A stretch of DNA of 64,000 nucleotides, taken from NCBI RefSeq assembly GCF_905171765.1, contig NC_053392.1, positions 34,011,748 to 34,075,747 of the forward strand, given 5' to 3'. The notes under the pieces were generated by a model. The model was given only the letters and a program-made list of their open reading frames with translations, searched no databases and was not told where the DNA came from. The stretch's first letter is position 1. Every line of letters begins with the position of its first letter. The position numbers and the translations under genes were made by a program. Source of the stretch: Bufo bufo (lineage: Eukaryota; Chordata; Amphibia; Anura; Bufonidae). Positions 21,147 to 33,237 of the stretch are shown here, piece after piece.

Positions 21147-21552
21147 TAAAGGGTTTTTCTGGGACTCATATATTGACGACCTAATCTCAGGATAGGTCTT
21201 CAATATCAGACCGGTGAGGGTCCGACTCCCTGCACCCCCGCCGATCAGCTGTTTGAAGAGACCTCGGCATTCTGGTGAGCTGTGCAGCCTCTTCCTAGGC
21301 CAGAGACGTCAGGTTCATTGGTCTCATAGCCTATGTGCAGCTCAATCACATTGAAGTGAATGGCCTGGGTTGTAATACCAAGCACAACCACTATGCACGG
21401 TACAGCGCTGTGCTTGGTACGTTGTGGCCGGAGCTCTGCGTCCTCCTACAGCTGGTCGGCGGGGGTGTTGGGAGTTGGTGTTGGATTTTAGATATTGATG
21501 ACCTATCTTGAAAATAGTCTGTCAGTATTGAACTCCTGGAAAACCCCTTTAA
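21147..21552. mobile_element. MITE with AAAGGG ends
   Basis: The ends AAAGGGTTTTTCTGGGACT and, inverted, AAAGGGGTTTTCCAGGAGT define a roughly 405-bp element. Subterminal ATATTGACGACCTA on the left is answered on the right by ATATTGATGACCTATC in direct orientation. No coding capacity. It sits between the 40-bp array and its degenerate continuation, so it probably inserted into that array. Confidence 0.65.
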
Positions 21553-21990
21553 CCCCTTCCACAGTCAACACCTCCAGGGTTGTCACTAATAACCCCTAAC
21601 CACCCAACACAACCAAGGAGGTCGCCATTAAACCCTTCAACATCCAACACCATTTACTCCCTCACCACCCAGTATCTCCAGGAATGTCACCATTAACTCC
21701 CTCACCACCCAGTATCTCCAGGGATGTCACCATTTACTCCCTCACCACCCAGTATCTCCAGGAATGTCACCATTAACTCCCTCACCACCCAGTACCACTA
21801 GGGATGTCACTATTAACTCCCTCACCACCCAGTATCACTAGGGATGCCATCTTTAACCCCGTCACTACCCAGCACCACCAGGGATGCTATCATTAACCCA
21901 GCACCAATAGAGATTCCATCCTTAACCTCTTCGCTACCCAATAACGCCAACGGTGTCACAATTAATCCGATCACTGCGCCATTCTACCAT
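21553..21990. repeat. Degenerate ~40-bp repeats
   Basis: About ten diverged units contain TTAACTCCCTCACCACCCAG followed by TATCTCCAGGGATGTCACCA. They share the CCCTCA...CCCAGTA...CCAGGGA...CACCA plan of the array at 20113-21080 and look like an older part of it. Confidence 0.75.
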
Positions 21991-22620
21991 CCCGTACATA
22001 GACGAGGGACAGGACCCCCACCAACCCTAAGAACGGGAGTCCTGTTCCTCGTCTGAATGGGGCAGCAGGTGGAGCTTGCCCCCAAGCTCCATTCATTCTC
22101 TATGATAATGCCGGATGCACAGCGCTCGGCAATGGACCGATACATAATGTAGTGACTTTAGTAGGTTCTACTTGTATGTAGAAAGGTGTCCATGCAGGGG
22201 TCTAATGACCCCTTTGTTCATTTCAAAAAAACTTTATTTCCAGTATTGGCATGAGGCTGGTTGTTATGGGAGCAGCAGGCGGCCACTTACCCGGTGGCGG
22301 AGGGTGCAGTCTGCGGTGTTATTCTTAGAGGCTGATGACTGATCCCGGCTCTCCTGACCTAATCCTGCCTGCAGATGAGAAATTCCCAAGACACCAGCTC
22401 CAGGGTTACAGCCAAACACAACAGACGATTATCCTGGAAGTCGCTGCCCCTGGGACCTACCCCGGCACGGGGGCCCTCTGAACAGTGGGGGCCAGTAATG
22501 ACTTCTCACCAATTTGTTACACAGTCTATTCGGTTCTTAGCGTTGTCTGTTCCTGGGAAAGCTGGATGACAAGCAGTACTGCTCCCAAAGGAGCAGACTT
22601 CTGAAGGACAAATGTGCCCA
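21991..22620. other. Intron 1 sequence, no gene seen
   Basis: GACGAGGGACAGGACCCCCA (22002-22021), answered by GGAGTCCTGTTCCTCGTC (22037-22054) in inverse order, looks like a remnant of a foldback MITE. Otherwise there are no recognisable features. Confidence 0.4.
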
Positions 22621-23045
22621 GTTAGGTAGGAGTGCAGAATAGGGAGTGCAGCTCTGGAGTACAGATCACTACATTTCTAGGGGAACTCGTCACTCAGGAC
22701 TTCAAGAAAGCTGGGTAGACACCAATATGGCTCCCAACAGAGTTGTTTCCCAGCTCTCCGGCACTCCTTAATGACAGATGCAGAATAGTGAGCGCAGCTC
22801 TGAAGTACAGATCACTACATACTGTAGCTAGGGAAACTCGGCACTCAAGACTCCAGAAAAGCTTGGTGGCAACCAGTATTTTTCCCAACAGAGTTGTTTC
22901 CCAGCTTTCTGATACTCCTGAATGACAAAGCTGCCTCTTCAGGTATGAACACAGAATAGTGAGCGCAGCTCTGGAGTACTGATCACTGCATAACGAGGGA
23001 AACTCGTCACTCAGGAAAGCTGGGTGTGGGAGCGACATGTCATGG
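22621..23045 (+). repeat. Three diverged ~150-bp copies related to the 92/97-bp satellite
   Basis: The words GCAGAATAGGGAGTGCAGCT, GCAGAATAGTGAGCGCAGCT and ACAGAATAGTGAGCGCAGCT occur at about 22634, 22781 and 22952. Each is followed by CTGRAGTACNGATCACT, and the units also share GGGAAACTCG(T/G)CACTCA. The core AGAATAGTGAGTGCAGCTCT is the same as in the 92/97-bp satellite, but the rest differs. This could be an ancestor or sister of that satellite. Confidence 0.7.
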
Positions 23046-24650
<1,605 letters not shown>

Positions 24651-24879
24651 TGATGGTCTGTCCCCAGGATCGGCCGTTACTATCAAATCGATGAGGGTCC
24701 AGTATCCAACACCCCCCTCTCATCAGCTATTTACCGGTAGCTTCACCGCCAGAAGCTGGTGCTGAAACTCCACAGCGCCATCCATTGTGTGGTGGACAGA
24801 GCTGGTAACTGCAGGACTGATCATAGCCATCATTTTCTGAGATGAACCACTTCATCAATCAAATATAGTTTTCAACAGC

Positions 24880-27800
24880 ATTTTAAGTTTATACTCCAGA
24901 GCTGCACTCACTATTTTTTCTGTTGCAGTCACTGTGTACATACATTACTTATCCTGTATTGATCCTGAGTCACATCCTGTATTATACTCCAGAGCTGCAC
25001 TCACTATTCTGCTGGTGCAGTCACTGTGTTCATACATTACATTACTTATCCTGTACTGATCCTGAGTTACATCCTGTATTATACTCCAGAGCTGCACTCA
25101 CTATTCTGCTGGTGGAGTCACTGTGTACATACATTACATTACTTATCCTGTACTGATCCTGAGTTATATCTTGTATTATACTCCAGTGCTGCACTCACTA
25201 TTCTGCTGGTGCAGTCACTGTGTACATACATTACATTACTTATCCTGTACTGATCCTGAGTCACATCCTGTATTATACTCCAGAGCTGCACTCACTATTC
25301 TGCTGGTGCAGTCACTGTGTACATACATTACATTACTTATTCTGTACTGATCCTGAGCTACATCCTGTATTATACTCCAGAGCTGCACTCACTATTCTGC
25401 TGGTGGAGTCACTGTGTACATACATTACTTATCCTGTACTGATCCTGAGTTATATCTTGTATTATACTCCAGTGCTGCACTCACTATTCTGCTGGTGCAG
25501 TCACTGTGTACATACATTACATTACTTATCCTGTACTGATCCTGAGTTACATCCTGTATTATGCTCCAGAGCTGCACTCACTATTCTGCTGGTGCAGTCC
25601 CTGTGTACATACATTACTTATCCTGTACTGATCCTGAGTTACATCCTGTATTATACTCCAGAGCTGCACTCACTATTCTGCTGGTGCAGTCACTGTGTAC
25701 ATACATTACATTACTTATCCTGTACTGATCCAGAGTTACATCCTGTATTATACTCCAGAGCTGCACTCACTATTCTGCTGGTGCAGTCACTGTGTACATA
25801 CATTACATTACTTATCCTGTACTGATCCTGAGTTACATCCTGTATTATACTCCAGAGCTGCACTCACTATTCTGCTGGTGCAGTCACTGTGTACATACAT
25901 TACATTACTTATCCTGTACTGATCCTGAGTTACATCCTGTATTATACTCCACAGCTGCACTCACTATTCTGCTGGTGCAGTCACTGTGTACATACATTAC
26001 ATATCCTGTACTGATCCTGAGTTATATCTTGTATTATACTCCAGTGCTGCACTCACTATTCTGCTGGTGCAGTCACTGTGTACATACATTACATTACTTA
26101 TCCTGTACTGATCCTGAGTTACATCCTGTATTATACTCCAGAGCTGCACTCACTATTCTGCTGGTGCAGTCACTGTGTACATACATTACATTACTTATCC
26201 TGTACTGATCCTGAGTTACATCCTGTATTATACTCCACAGCTGCACTCACTATTCTGCTGGTGCAGTCACTGTGTACATACATTACATATCCTGTACTGA
26301 TCCTGAGTTACATCCAGTATTATACACCAGAGCTGCACTCACTATTCTGCTGGTGCAGTCACTGTGTACATACATTACATTACTTATTCTGTACTGATCC
26401 TGAGCTACATCCTGTATTATACTCCAGAGCTGCACTCACTATTCTGCTGGTGGAGTCACTGTGTACATACATTACATTACTTATCCTGTACTGATCCTGA
26501 GTTATATCTTGTATTATACTCCAGTGCTGCACTCACTATTCTGCTGGTGCAGTCACTGTGTACATACATTACATTACTTATCCTGTACTGATCCTGAGTC
26601 ACATCCTGTATTATACTCCAGAGCTGCACTCACTATTCTGCTGGTGCAGTCACTGTGTACATACATTACATTACTTATTCTGTACTGATCCTGAGCTACA
26701 TCCTGTATTATACTCCAGAGCTGCACTCACTATTCTGCTGGTGGAGTCACTGTGTACATACATTACTTATCCTGTACTGATCCTGAGTTATATCTTGTAT
26801 TATACTCCAGTGCTGCACTCACTATTCTGCTGGTGCAGTCACTGTGTACATACATTACTTATCCTGTACTGATCCTGAGTTACATCCTGTATTATACTCC
26901 AGATCTGCACTCACTATTCTGCTGGTGCAGTCACTGTGTACATACATTACATTACTTATCCTGTACTGATCCTGAGTTACATCCTGTATTATACTCCAGA
27001 GCTGCACTCACTATTCTGCTGGTGCAGTCACTGTGTACATACATTACATTACTTATCCTGTACTGATCCTGAGTTACATCCTGTATTATACTCCAGAGCT
27101 GCACTCACTATTCTGCTGGTGCAGTCACTATGTACATACATTACATTACTTATCCTGTACTGATCCTGAGTTACATCCTGTATTGTACTCCAGAGCTGCA
27201 CTCACTATTCTGCTGGTGGAGTCACTGTGTACATACATTACATTACTTATCCTGTACTGATCCTGAGTTACATCCTGTATTATACTCCACAGCTGCACTC
27301 ACTATTCTGCTGGTGCAGTCACTGTGTACATACATTACATATCCTGTACTGATCCTGAGTTACATCCAGTATTATACACCAGAGCTGCACTCACTATTCT
27401 GCTGGTGCAGTCACTGTGTACATACATTACTTATCCTGTACTGATCCTGAGTTACATCCTGTATTATCCTCCAGAGCTGCACTCACTATTCTGCTGGTGC
27501 AGTCACTGTGTACATACATTACTTATCCTGTACTGATCCTGAGTTACATCCTGTATTATCCTCCAGAGCTGCACTCACTATTCTGCTGGTGCAGTCACTG
27601 TGTACATACATTACTTATCCTGTACTGATCGTAAGTTACATCCTGTATTATACTCCAGAGCTGCACTCACTATTCTGCTGGTGCAGTCACTCTGTACATA
27701 CATTACTTATCCTGTACTGATCCTGAGTTACATCCTGTATTATCCTCCAGAGCTGCACTCACTATTCTGCTGGTGCAGTCACTGTGTACATACATTACAT

Positions 27801-28055
27801 TACTTATCCTGTACTGATCCTGAGTTACATCCTGTATGATACTCCAGAGCTGCACTCACTATTCTGCTGGAGGAGTCACTGTGTACATACATTACTTATC
27901 CTGTACTGATCCTGAGTTACATCCTGTATTATCCTCCAGAGCTGCACTCACTATTCTGCTGGTGCAGTCACTGTGTACATACATTACTTATCCTGTACTG
28001 ATCGTGAGTTCCATCCTGTATTATACTCCAGAGCTGCACTCACTATTCTGCTGGC
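24880..28055 (-). repeat. 92/97-bp satellite array B in intron 3, inverted
   Basis: About 33 tandem units of the same satellite as 12815-14668 lie in the opposite orientation, so the plus strand reads ATTATACTCCAGAGCTGCAC and TGCTGGTGCAGTCACTGTGT. Unit length alternates between 92 and 97 bp by presence of ATTAC. Shared variant runs (GAGTTATATCTTG, GAGCTACATCC, GTGGAGTCAC) recur as blocks at about 25100-25480 and 26450-26830, so part of the array was duplicated as a unit. The array stops 34 bases before exon 4. Confidence 0.95.
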
Positions 28056-28089
28056 CGCCTTGTCTCAGGGTCTCCTCCTTGTATTACAG

Positions 28090-28246
28090 AAGGACGTGGC
28101 GGACATGGTGAAGGATCTCTCGGACTGCTCAGAAGACAGCAATGAAGCTCAGTCCGATTCTCAGAGCTCAGAGAGCAGCTGCTCGACCAGCAGCACCAGC
28201 GCGATCAGTAACAAGGAGCCGAGGAGGAGCTGCTGGAAGAGGAAAG
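28090..28246 (+). CDS. ASXL2: ASXL2 exon 4 (residues 92-143)
   Basis: The frame reads [20 protein letters not shown], then [20 protein letters not shown], then [12 protein letters not shown]. It is an acidic then Ser-rich linker closing with a basic WKRK motif, the layout of ASXL2 after the HARE-HTH domain. QSDSQSSE and the final WKRK are the clearest matches. The acceptor GTATTACAG/A follows a pyrimidine-rich CTCCTCCTT tract, and the donor is AAAG/GTAAGG. The exon is 157 bases and ends with one base of the next codon (Val144). The region is probably unstructured, and the basic end may help nuclear import. Its acceptor lies only 34 bases from satellite array B. Confidence 0.95.
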
Positions 28247-28980
28247 GTAAGGAGCCTCCACTGCTACTCCTCCAGCCTGGAGCTCACACAGCTGCTTGGC
28301 TTGTTACAGTGTCTCAGCGCAGGTAGTAACTGTCAGCCTGGAGATTTGAGCTGCTGCTGTGCCTGCACTGATACACTGTGACAGAGCAGCTGTGAAGGCG
28401 GTCAGTGCAGTGTCCACCTCACCTCTGCGCTGGCAGCAGCGTCTGTGCAGATGACATCAGCGAGCGATGCACGTACGTGTGACAAACAGGAAACAGATCT
28501 GTACAAACCACTTCCTTATAAGAGCGAAAAGATTCAACGTATATTCAAAAAACGAGAACCCCGAGAGCCCAGCCAGCGGCCTCCCCCCATATTACCATAG
28601 ACTGTGCCGCCATATCTGCCGAGCACCAGCAGCACAGAGGATGGACAGAGGTCAGCAGCGAGGTCAGTGACATCTCCGCAGCACCCAGCCTGCTAGGTCG
28701 CCCGCCTCATCATGTATAGTGCGGTATTATGGGCTGTGTGACATTATCACTAACGTCTCCTCCTGAAGAGATGATGGGAGTGTTCACAGCCACATAAAGA
28801 GCACTCCCATCATCCACACTGTGTGATATATGTGATGGGTGTCTACACAGCCACATAAAGAGCACTCCCATCATCCACACTGTGTTATATGTGTGATGTG
28901 TGTGTACACAGACACTTACATCTATACCGTGCACCAAGCGGGTGGGATTGGTTTTTGTGCAATGTGTAGTTTTGGATTAT
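28247..28980 (+). other. Start of ASXL2 intron 4, mostly unique
   Basis: No gene is recognised. At about 28785-28905 a roughly 61-bp unit containing CAGCCACATAAAGAGCACTC followed by CCATCATCCACACTGTGT is present twice, with a partial third copy of its end. The rest is non-repetitive. Confidence 0.5.
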
Positions 28981-29895
28981 TCATGTGTGTGTACTGTGTC
29001 TGTATAGATGTGTGTACTGTGTCTGTATAGATGTGTGTACTGTGTCTGTATAGATGTGTGTTGTGTCTGTATAGATGTGTGTGTGTGTGTATAGATGTGT
29101 GTACTGTGTCTGTATAGATGTGTGTACTGTGTCTGTATAGATGTGTGTACTGTGTCTGTATAGATGTGTGTACTGTGTCTGTATAGATGTGTGTACTGTG
29201 TCTGTATAGATGTGTGTACTGTGTCTGTATAGATGTGTGTGTGTGTGTACTGTGTCTGTATAGATGTGTGTACTGTGTCTGTATAGATGTGTGTACTGTG
29301 TCTGTATAGATGTGTGTACTGTGTCTGTATAGATGTGTGTGTGTGTGTGTGCTGTGTCTGTATAGATGTGTGTACTGTGTCTGTATAGATGTGTGTGTGT
29401 ACTGTGTCTGTATAGATGTGTGTACTGTGTCTGTATAGATGTGTGTACTGTGTCTGTATAGATGTGTGTACTGTGTCTGTATAGATGTGTGTACTGTGTC
29501 TGTATAGATGTGTGTGTGTGTGTGTGTACTGTGTCTGTATAGATGTGTGTACTGTGTGTGTGTGTGTGTGTGTGTACTGTGTCTGTATAGATGTGTGTAC
29601 TGTGTCTGTATAGATGTGTGTACTGTGTCTGTATAGATGTGTGTACTGTGTCTGTATAGATGTGTGTACTGTGTCTGTATAGATGTGTGTGTGTACTGTG
29701 TCTGTATAGATGTGTGTGTGTACTGTGTCTGTATAGATGTGTGTGTGTACTGTGTCTGTATAGATGTGTGTGTGTACTGTGTCTGTATAGATGTGTGTGT
29801 GTACTGTGTCTGTATAGATGTGTGTACTGTGTCTGTATAGATGTGTGTACTGTGTCTGTATAGATGTGTGTACTGTGTCTGTATAGATGTGCATT
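28981..29895. repeat. 23-bp minisatellite with TG-rich expansions
   Basis: About 37 units of 23 bp based on TGTACTGTGTCTGTATAGAT plus GTG. At many junctions the TGTG part is extended by one or more extra TG pairs (for example 29083-29094, 29337-29350 and 29547-29574), so a dinucleotide repeat is mutating inside a minisatellite. Long frames repeating YRHSTHI or CVCIDV are by-products. Confidence 0.95.
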
Positions 29896-30249
29896 GTGTG
29901 TATTCAGCTGTGTACAGTCTTTGTAGTATAGTGTTTCTTGCTGATCTTTTCCGTATTGTGTGTATTACATCTGTGTGTCACCATACCGGTGTGTGTGCCG
30001 TGTGTGCATTATGTGTAGTCATTCAGTAGCAGCACCTTTCTGTATTGTGTATGTGTTCATAGCTGTGTGTTGTGTGTGTATATTACACTCTGTACTAATG
30101 TAGATATCACTGTGCAGGATGTTATGGTTTATGGCGCAGTATTACAGTATTTCATCATGTGTTCTAGTTTTTTAATGGTATATTGGAGCGATCAGACAGT
30201 CTGCGATGGACCGTACCTAGTGCACAATATTTGTTGCACGTGTGTAGAA
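29896..30249. other. Intron 4 sequence, no feature seen
   Basis: TG-rich, non-tandem sequence between the 23-bp array and satellite array C. No gene or element end is recognised. Confidence 0.5.
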
Positions 30250-30296
30250 AGCACGCTGCTGCACCAGCAGAATAGTGAGTGCAGCTCTGGAGTATA

Positions 30297-31860
30297 CAGG
30301 GAGTGCAGAATTATTATTGTTGTATTTTTGAGGATTAATTTTATTATTGAACAACAACCATGTTCTCAATGAACCCAAAAAACTCATTAATATCAAAGCT
30401 GAATATTTTTGGAAGTAGTTTTTAGTTTGTTTTTAGTTTTAGCTATTTTAGGGGGATATCTGTGTGTGCAGGTGACTATTACTGTGCATAATTATTAGGC
30501 AACTTAACAAAAAACAAATATATACCCATTTCAATTATTTATTTTTACCAGTGAAACCAATATAACATCTCAACATTCACAAATATACATTTCTGACATT
30601 CAAAAACAAAACAAAAACAAATCAGTGACCAATATAGCCACCTTTCTTTGCAAGGACACTCAAAAGCCTGCCATCCATGGATTCTGTCAGTGTTTTCATC
30701 TGTTCACCATCAACATTGCGTGCAGCAGCAACCACAGCCTCCCAGACACTGTTCAGAGAGGTGTACTGTTTTCCCTCCTTGTAAATCTCACATTTGATGA
30801 TGGACCACAGGTTCTCAATGGGGTTCAGATCAGGTGAACAAGGAGGCCATGTCATTAGATTTTCTTCTTTTATACCCTTTCTTGTCAGCCACGCTGTGGA
30901 GTACTTGGACGCGTGTGATGGAGCATTGTCCTGCATGAAAATCATGTTTTTCTTGAAGGATGCAGACTTCTTCCTGTACCACTGCTTGAAGAAGGTGTCT
31001 TCCAGAAACTGGCAGTAGGACTGGGAGTTGAGCTTGACTCCATCCTCAACCCGAAAAGGCCCCACAAGCTCATCTTTGATGATACCAGCCCAAACCAGTA
31101 CTCCACCTCCACCTTGCTGGCGTCTGAGTCGGACTGGAGCTCTCTGCCCTTTACCAATCCAGCCACGGGCCCATCCATCTGGCCCATCAAGACTCACTCT
31201 CATTTCATCAGTCCATAAAACCTTAGAAAAATCAGTCTTGAGATATTTCTTGGCCCAGTCTTGACGTTTCAGCTTGTGTGTCTTGTTCAGTGGTGGTCGT
31301 CTTTCAGCCTTTCTTACCTTGGCCATGTCTCTGAGTATTGCACACCTTGTGCTTTTGGGCACTCCAGTGATGTTGCAGCTCGGAAATATGGCCAAACTGG
31401 TGGCAAGTGGCATCTTGGCAGCTGCACGCTTGACTTTTCTCAGTTCATGGGCAGTTATTTTGCGCCTTGGTTTTTCCACACGCTTCTTGCGACCCTGTTG
31501 ACTATTTTGAATTAAACGCTTGATTGTTCGATGATCACGCTTCAGAAGCTTTGCAATTTTAAGAGTGCTGCATCCCTCTGCAAGATATCTCACTATTTTT
31601 GACTTTTCTGAGCCTGTCAAGTCCTTCTTTTGACCCATTTTGCCAAAGGAAAGGAAGTTGCCTAATAATTAATTATGCACACCTAATATAGGGTGTTGAT
31701 GTCATTAGACCACACCCCTTCTCATTACAGAGATGCACATCACCTAATATGCTTAATTGGTAGTAGGCTTTCGAGCCTATACAGCTTGGAGTAAGACAAC
31801 ATGCATAAAGAGGATGATGTGGTCAAAATACTCATTTGCCTAATCATTCTGCACGCAGTG
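30297..31860 (-). mobile_element. Apparently intact Tc1/mariner transposon with DD37E spacing
   Basis: A 1564-bp element is bounded by TA target duplications (30295-30296 and 31861-31862). The left end is CAGGGAGTGCAGAATTATTA and the inverted right end CACTGCGTGCAGAATGATTA. About 185 bases inward each end has a second related word: GTGCATAATTATTAGGCAAC on the left, and its complement with a short AATT insertion on the right at about 31656-31680. This is the IR/DR layout of several vertebrate Tc1-like elements. It encodes one uninterrupted transposase on the minus strand. The insertion into a young satellite and the intact frame suggest recent movement. Confidence 0.9.
30622..31638 (-). CDS. 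Tc1/mariner transposase, DD37E type, intact
   Basis: This 338-residue enzyme would cut and paste its own element by recognising the terminal repeats. The N-terminal 60 residues form a helix-turn-helix (KSKIVRYLAEGCSTLKIAKL) followed by a basic GRKKRVEKPRRK, likely a GRPR-like/NLS segment. The catalytic acids appear as Asp144 (LWTDEMRV), Asp237 (FMQDNAPSH) and Glu275 (LNPIENLW). There are 37 residues between the second Asp and the Glu, rather than the 34 of classical Tc1. I recall this spacing from the vertebrate TRT group. The frame is full length with all motifs and no stops, so it could be functional. The start is the first ATG, giving the usual Tc1 length. It lies antisense to ASXL2 within intron 4. 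Confidence 0.92.
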   Translation of the reverse strand: MGQKKDLTGSEKSKIVRYLAEGCSTLKIAKLLKRDHRTIKRLIQNSQQGRKKRVEKPRRKITAHELRKVKRAAAKMPLATSLAIFPSCNITGVPKSTRCAILRDMAKVRKAERRPPLNKTHKLKRQDWAKKYLKTDFSKVLWTDEMRVSLDGPDGWARGWIGKGQRAPVRLRRQQGGGGVLVWAGIIKDELVGPFRVEDGVKLNSQSYCQFLEDTFFKQWYRKKSASFKKNMIFMQDNAPSHASKYSTAWLTRKGIKEENLMTWPPCSPDLNPIENLWSIIKCEIYKEGKQYTSLNSVWEAVVAAARNVDGEQMKTLTESMDGRLLSVLAKKGGYIGH

Positions 31861-32872
31861 TAATACAGGATGTAACTCAGGATCAGTACAGGATAAGTAA
31901 TGTATGTACACAGTGACTGCACCAGCAGAATAGTGAGTGCAGCTCTGCAGTATAATACAGGATGTAACTCAGGATCAGTACAGGATAAGTAATGTATGTA
32001 CACAGTGACTGCACCAGCAGAATAGTGAGTGCAGCTCTGGAGTATAATACAGGATGTAACTCAGGATCAGTACAGGATAAGTAATGTAATGTATGTACAC
32101 AGTGACTGCACCAGCAGAATAGTGAGTGCAGCTCTAGAGTATAATATAGGATGTAACTCAGGATCAGTACAGGATAAGTAATGTAATGTATGTACACAGT
32201 GACTTCACCAGCAGAATAGTGAGTGCAGCTCTGGAGTATAATACAGGATGTAACTCAGGATCAGTACAGGATAAGTAATGTATGTACACAGTGACTGCAC
32301 CAGCAGAATAGTGAGTGCAGCTCTGGAGTATAATACAGGATGTAACTCAGGATCAGTACAGGATAAGTAATGTAATGTATGTACACAGTGACTGCACCAA
32401 CAGAATAGTAAATGCAGCTCTGGAGTACAATACAGGATGTAACTCAGGATCAGTACAGGATAAGTAATGTAATGTATGTACACAGTGACTCCACCAGCAG
32501 AATAGTGAGTGCAGCTCTGGAGTATAATACAGGATATAACTCAGGATCAGTACAGGATAAGTAATGTATGTACACAGTGACTGCACCAGCAGAATAGTGA
32601 GTGCAGCTCTGGAGTATAATACAGGATGTAACTCAGGATCAGTGCAGGATAAGTAATGTAATGTATGTACACAGTGACCCCACCAGCAGAATAGAGAGTG
32701 CAGCTCTGGAGTATAATACAGGATGTAACTCAGGATCAGTACAGGATAAGTAATGTAATGTATGTACACAGTGACTGCACCAGCAGAATAGTGAGTGCAG
32801 CTCTGGAGTATAATACAGTGTGTCACTCAGGATCAGTGCAGGATAAGTAATGTAATGTATGTACAATAGTTG

Positions 32873-32953
32873 CACCAGGTATCCAAATTTCGATATTTAT
32901 TCAATACTTTTTCACCCAGTTTGATACAATACCGGGATTTGCATTTTAATATA
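32873..32953. other. AT-rich junction between satellite and Tc1 element
   Basis: Short AT-rich sequence with no features. It ends in the TA target site of the next transposon. Confidence 0.5.
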
Positions 32954-33237
32954 CAGTCCTGATCAAAAGTTTAAGACCACTTGAAAAATGGCAAAAAATC
33001 ATATTTTACATTGTTGGATCTTAACAAGGTTCCAAGTAGAGCTTCAACATGCAACAAGAAGAAATGGGAGTGAGACAAAACATTTTTTGATCATTCAATT
33101 AATTGAAAATAATGATTAAACTGAAACAGGCTGTTTTTCAGCTGATCCAAAGTTTAGGACCACGTGCCTTTAAAAGGCCAAATCTCTGCAAAGATGTGGA
33201 TTCATTGTCATTTTCTGTCAGGTAGTCACACGTTGTG

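Larger units (their letters stand above)
30250..32872 (+). repeat. 92/97-bp satellite array C, interrupted by a Tc1/mariner element
   Basis: A partial unit at 30260-30296 and about ten units at 31861-32872 have the orientation of array A. The transposon at 30297-31860 split a unit in the phrase CTCTGGAGTATAATACAGG, since the two flanks rejoin exactly there with one TA. Unit variants include ACTTCACCAG, ACCCCACCAG and CAACAGAATAGTAAATGCAG. Confidence 0.93.

Noticed and set aside
28977..29894. 305-codon minus-strand frame
   Set aside because: Translation of the 23-bp TG-rich array; no gene-like composition.
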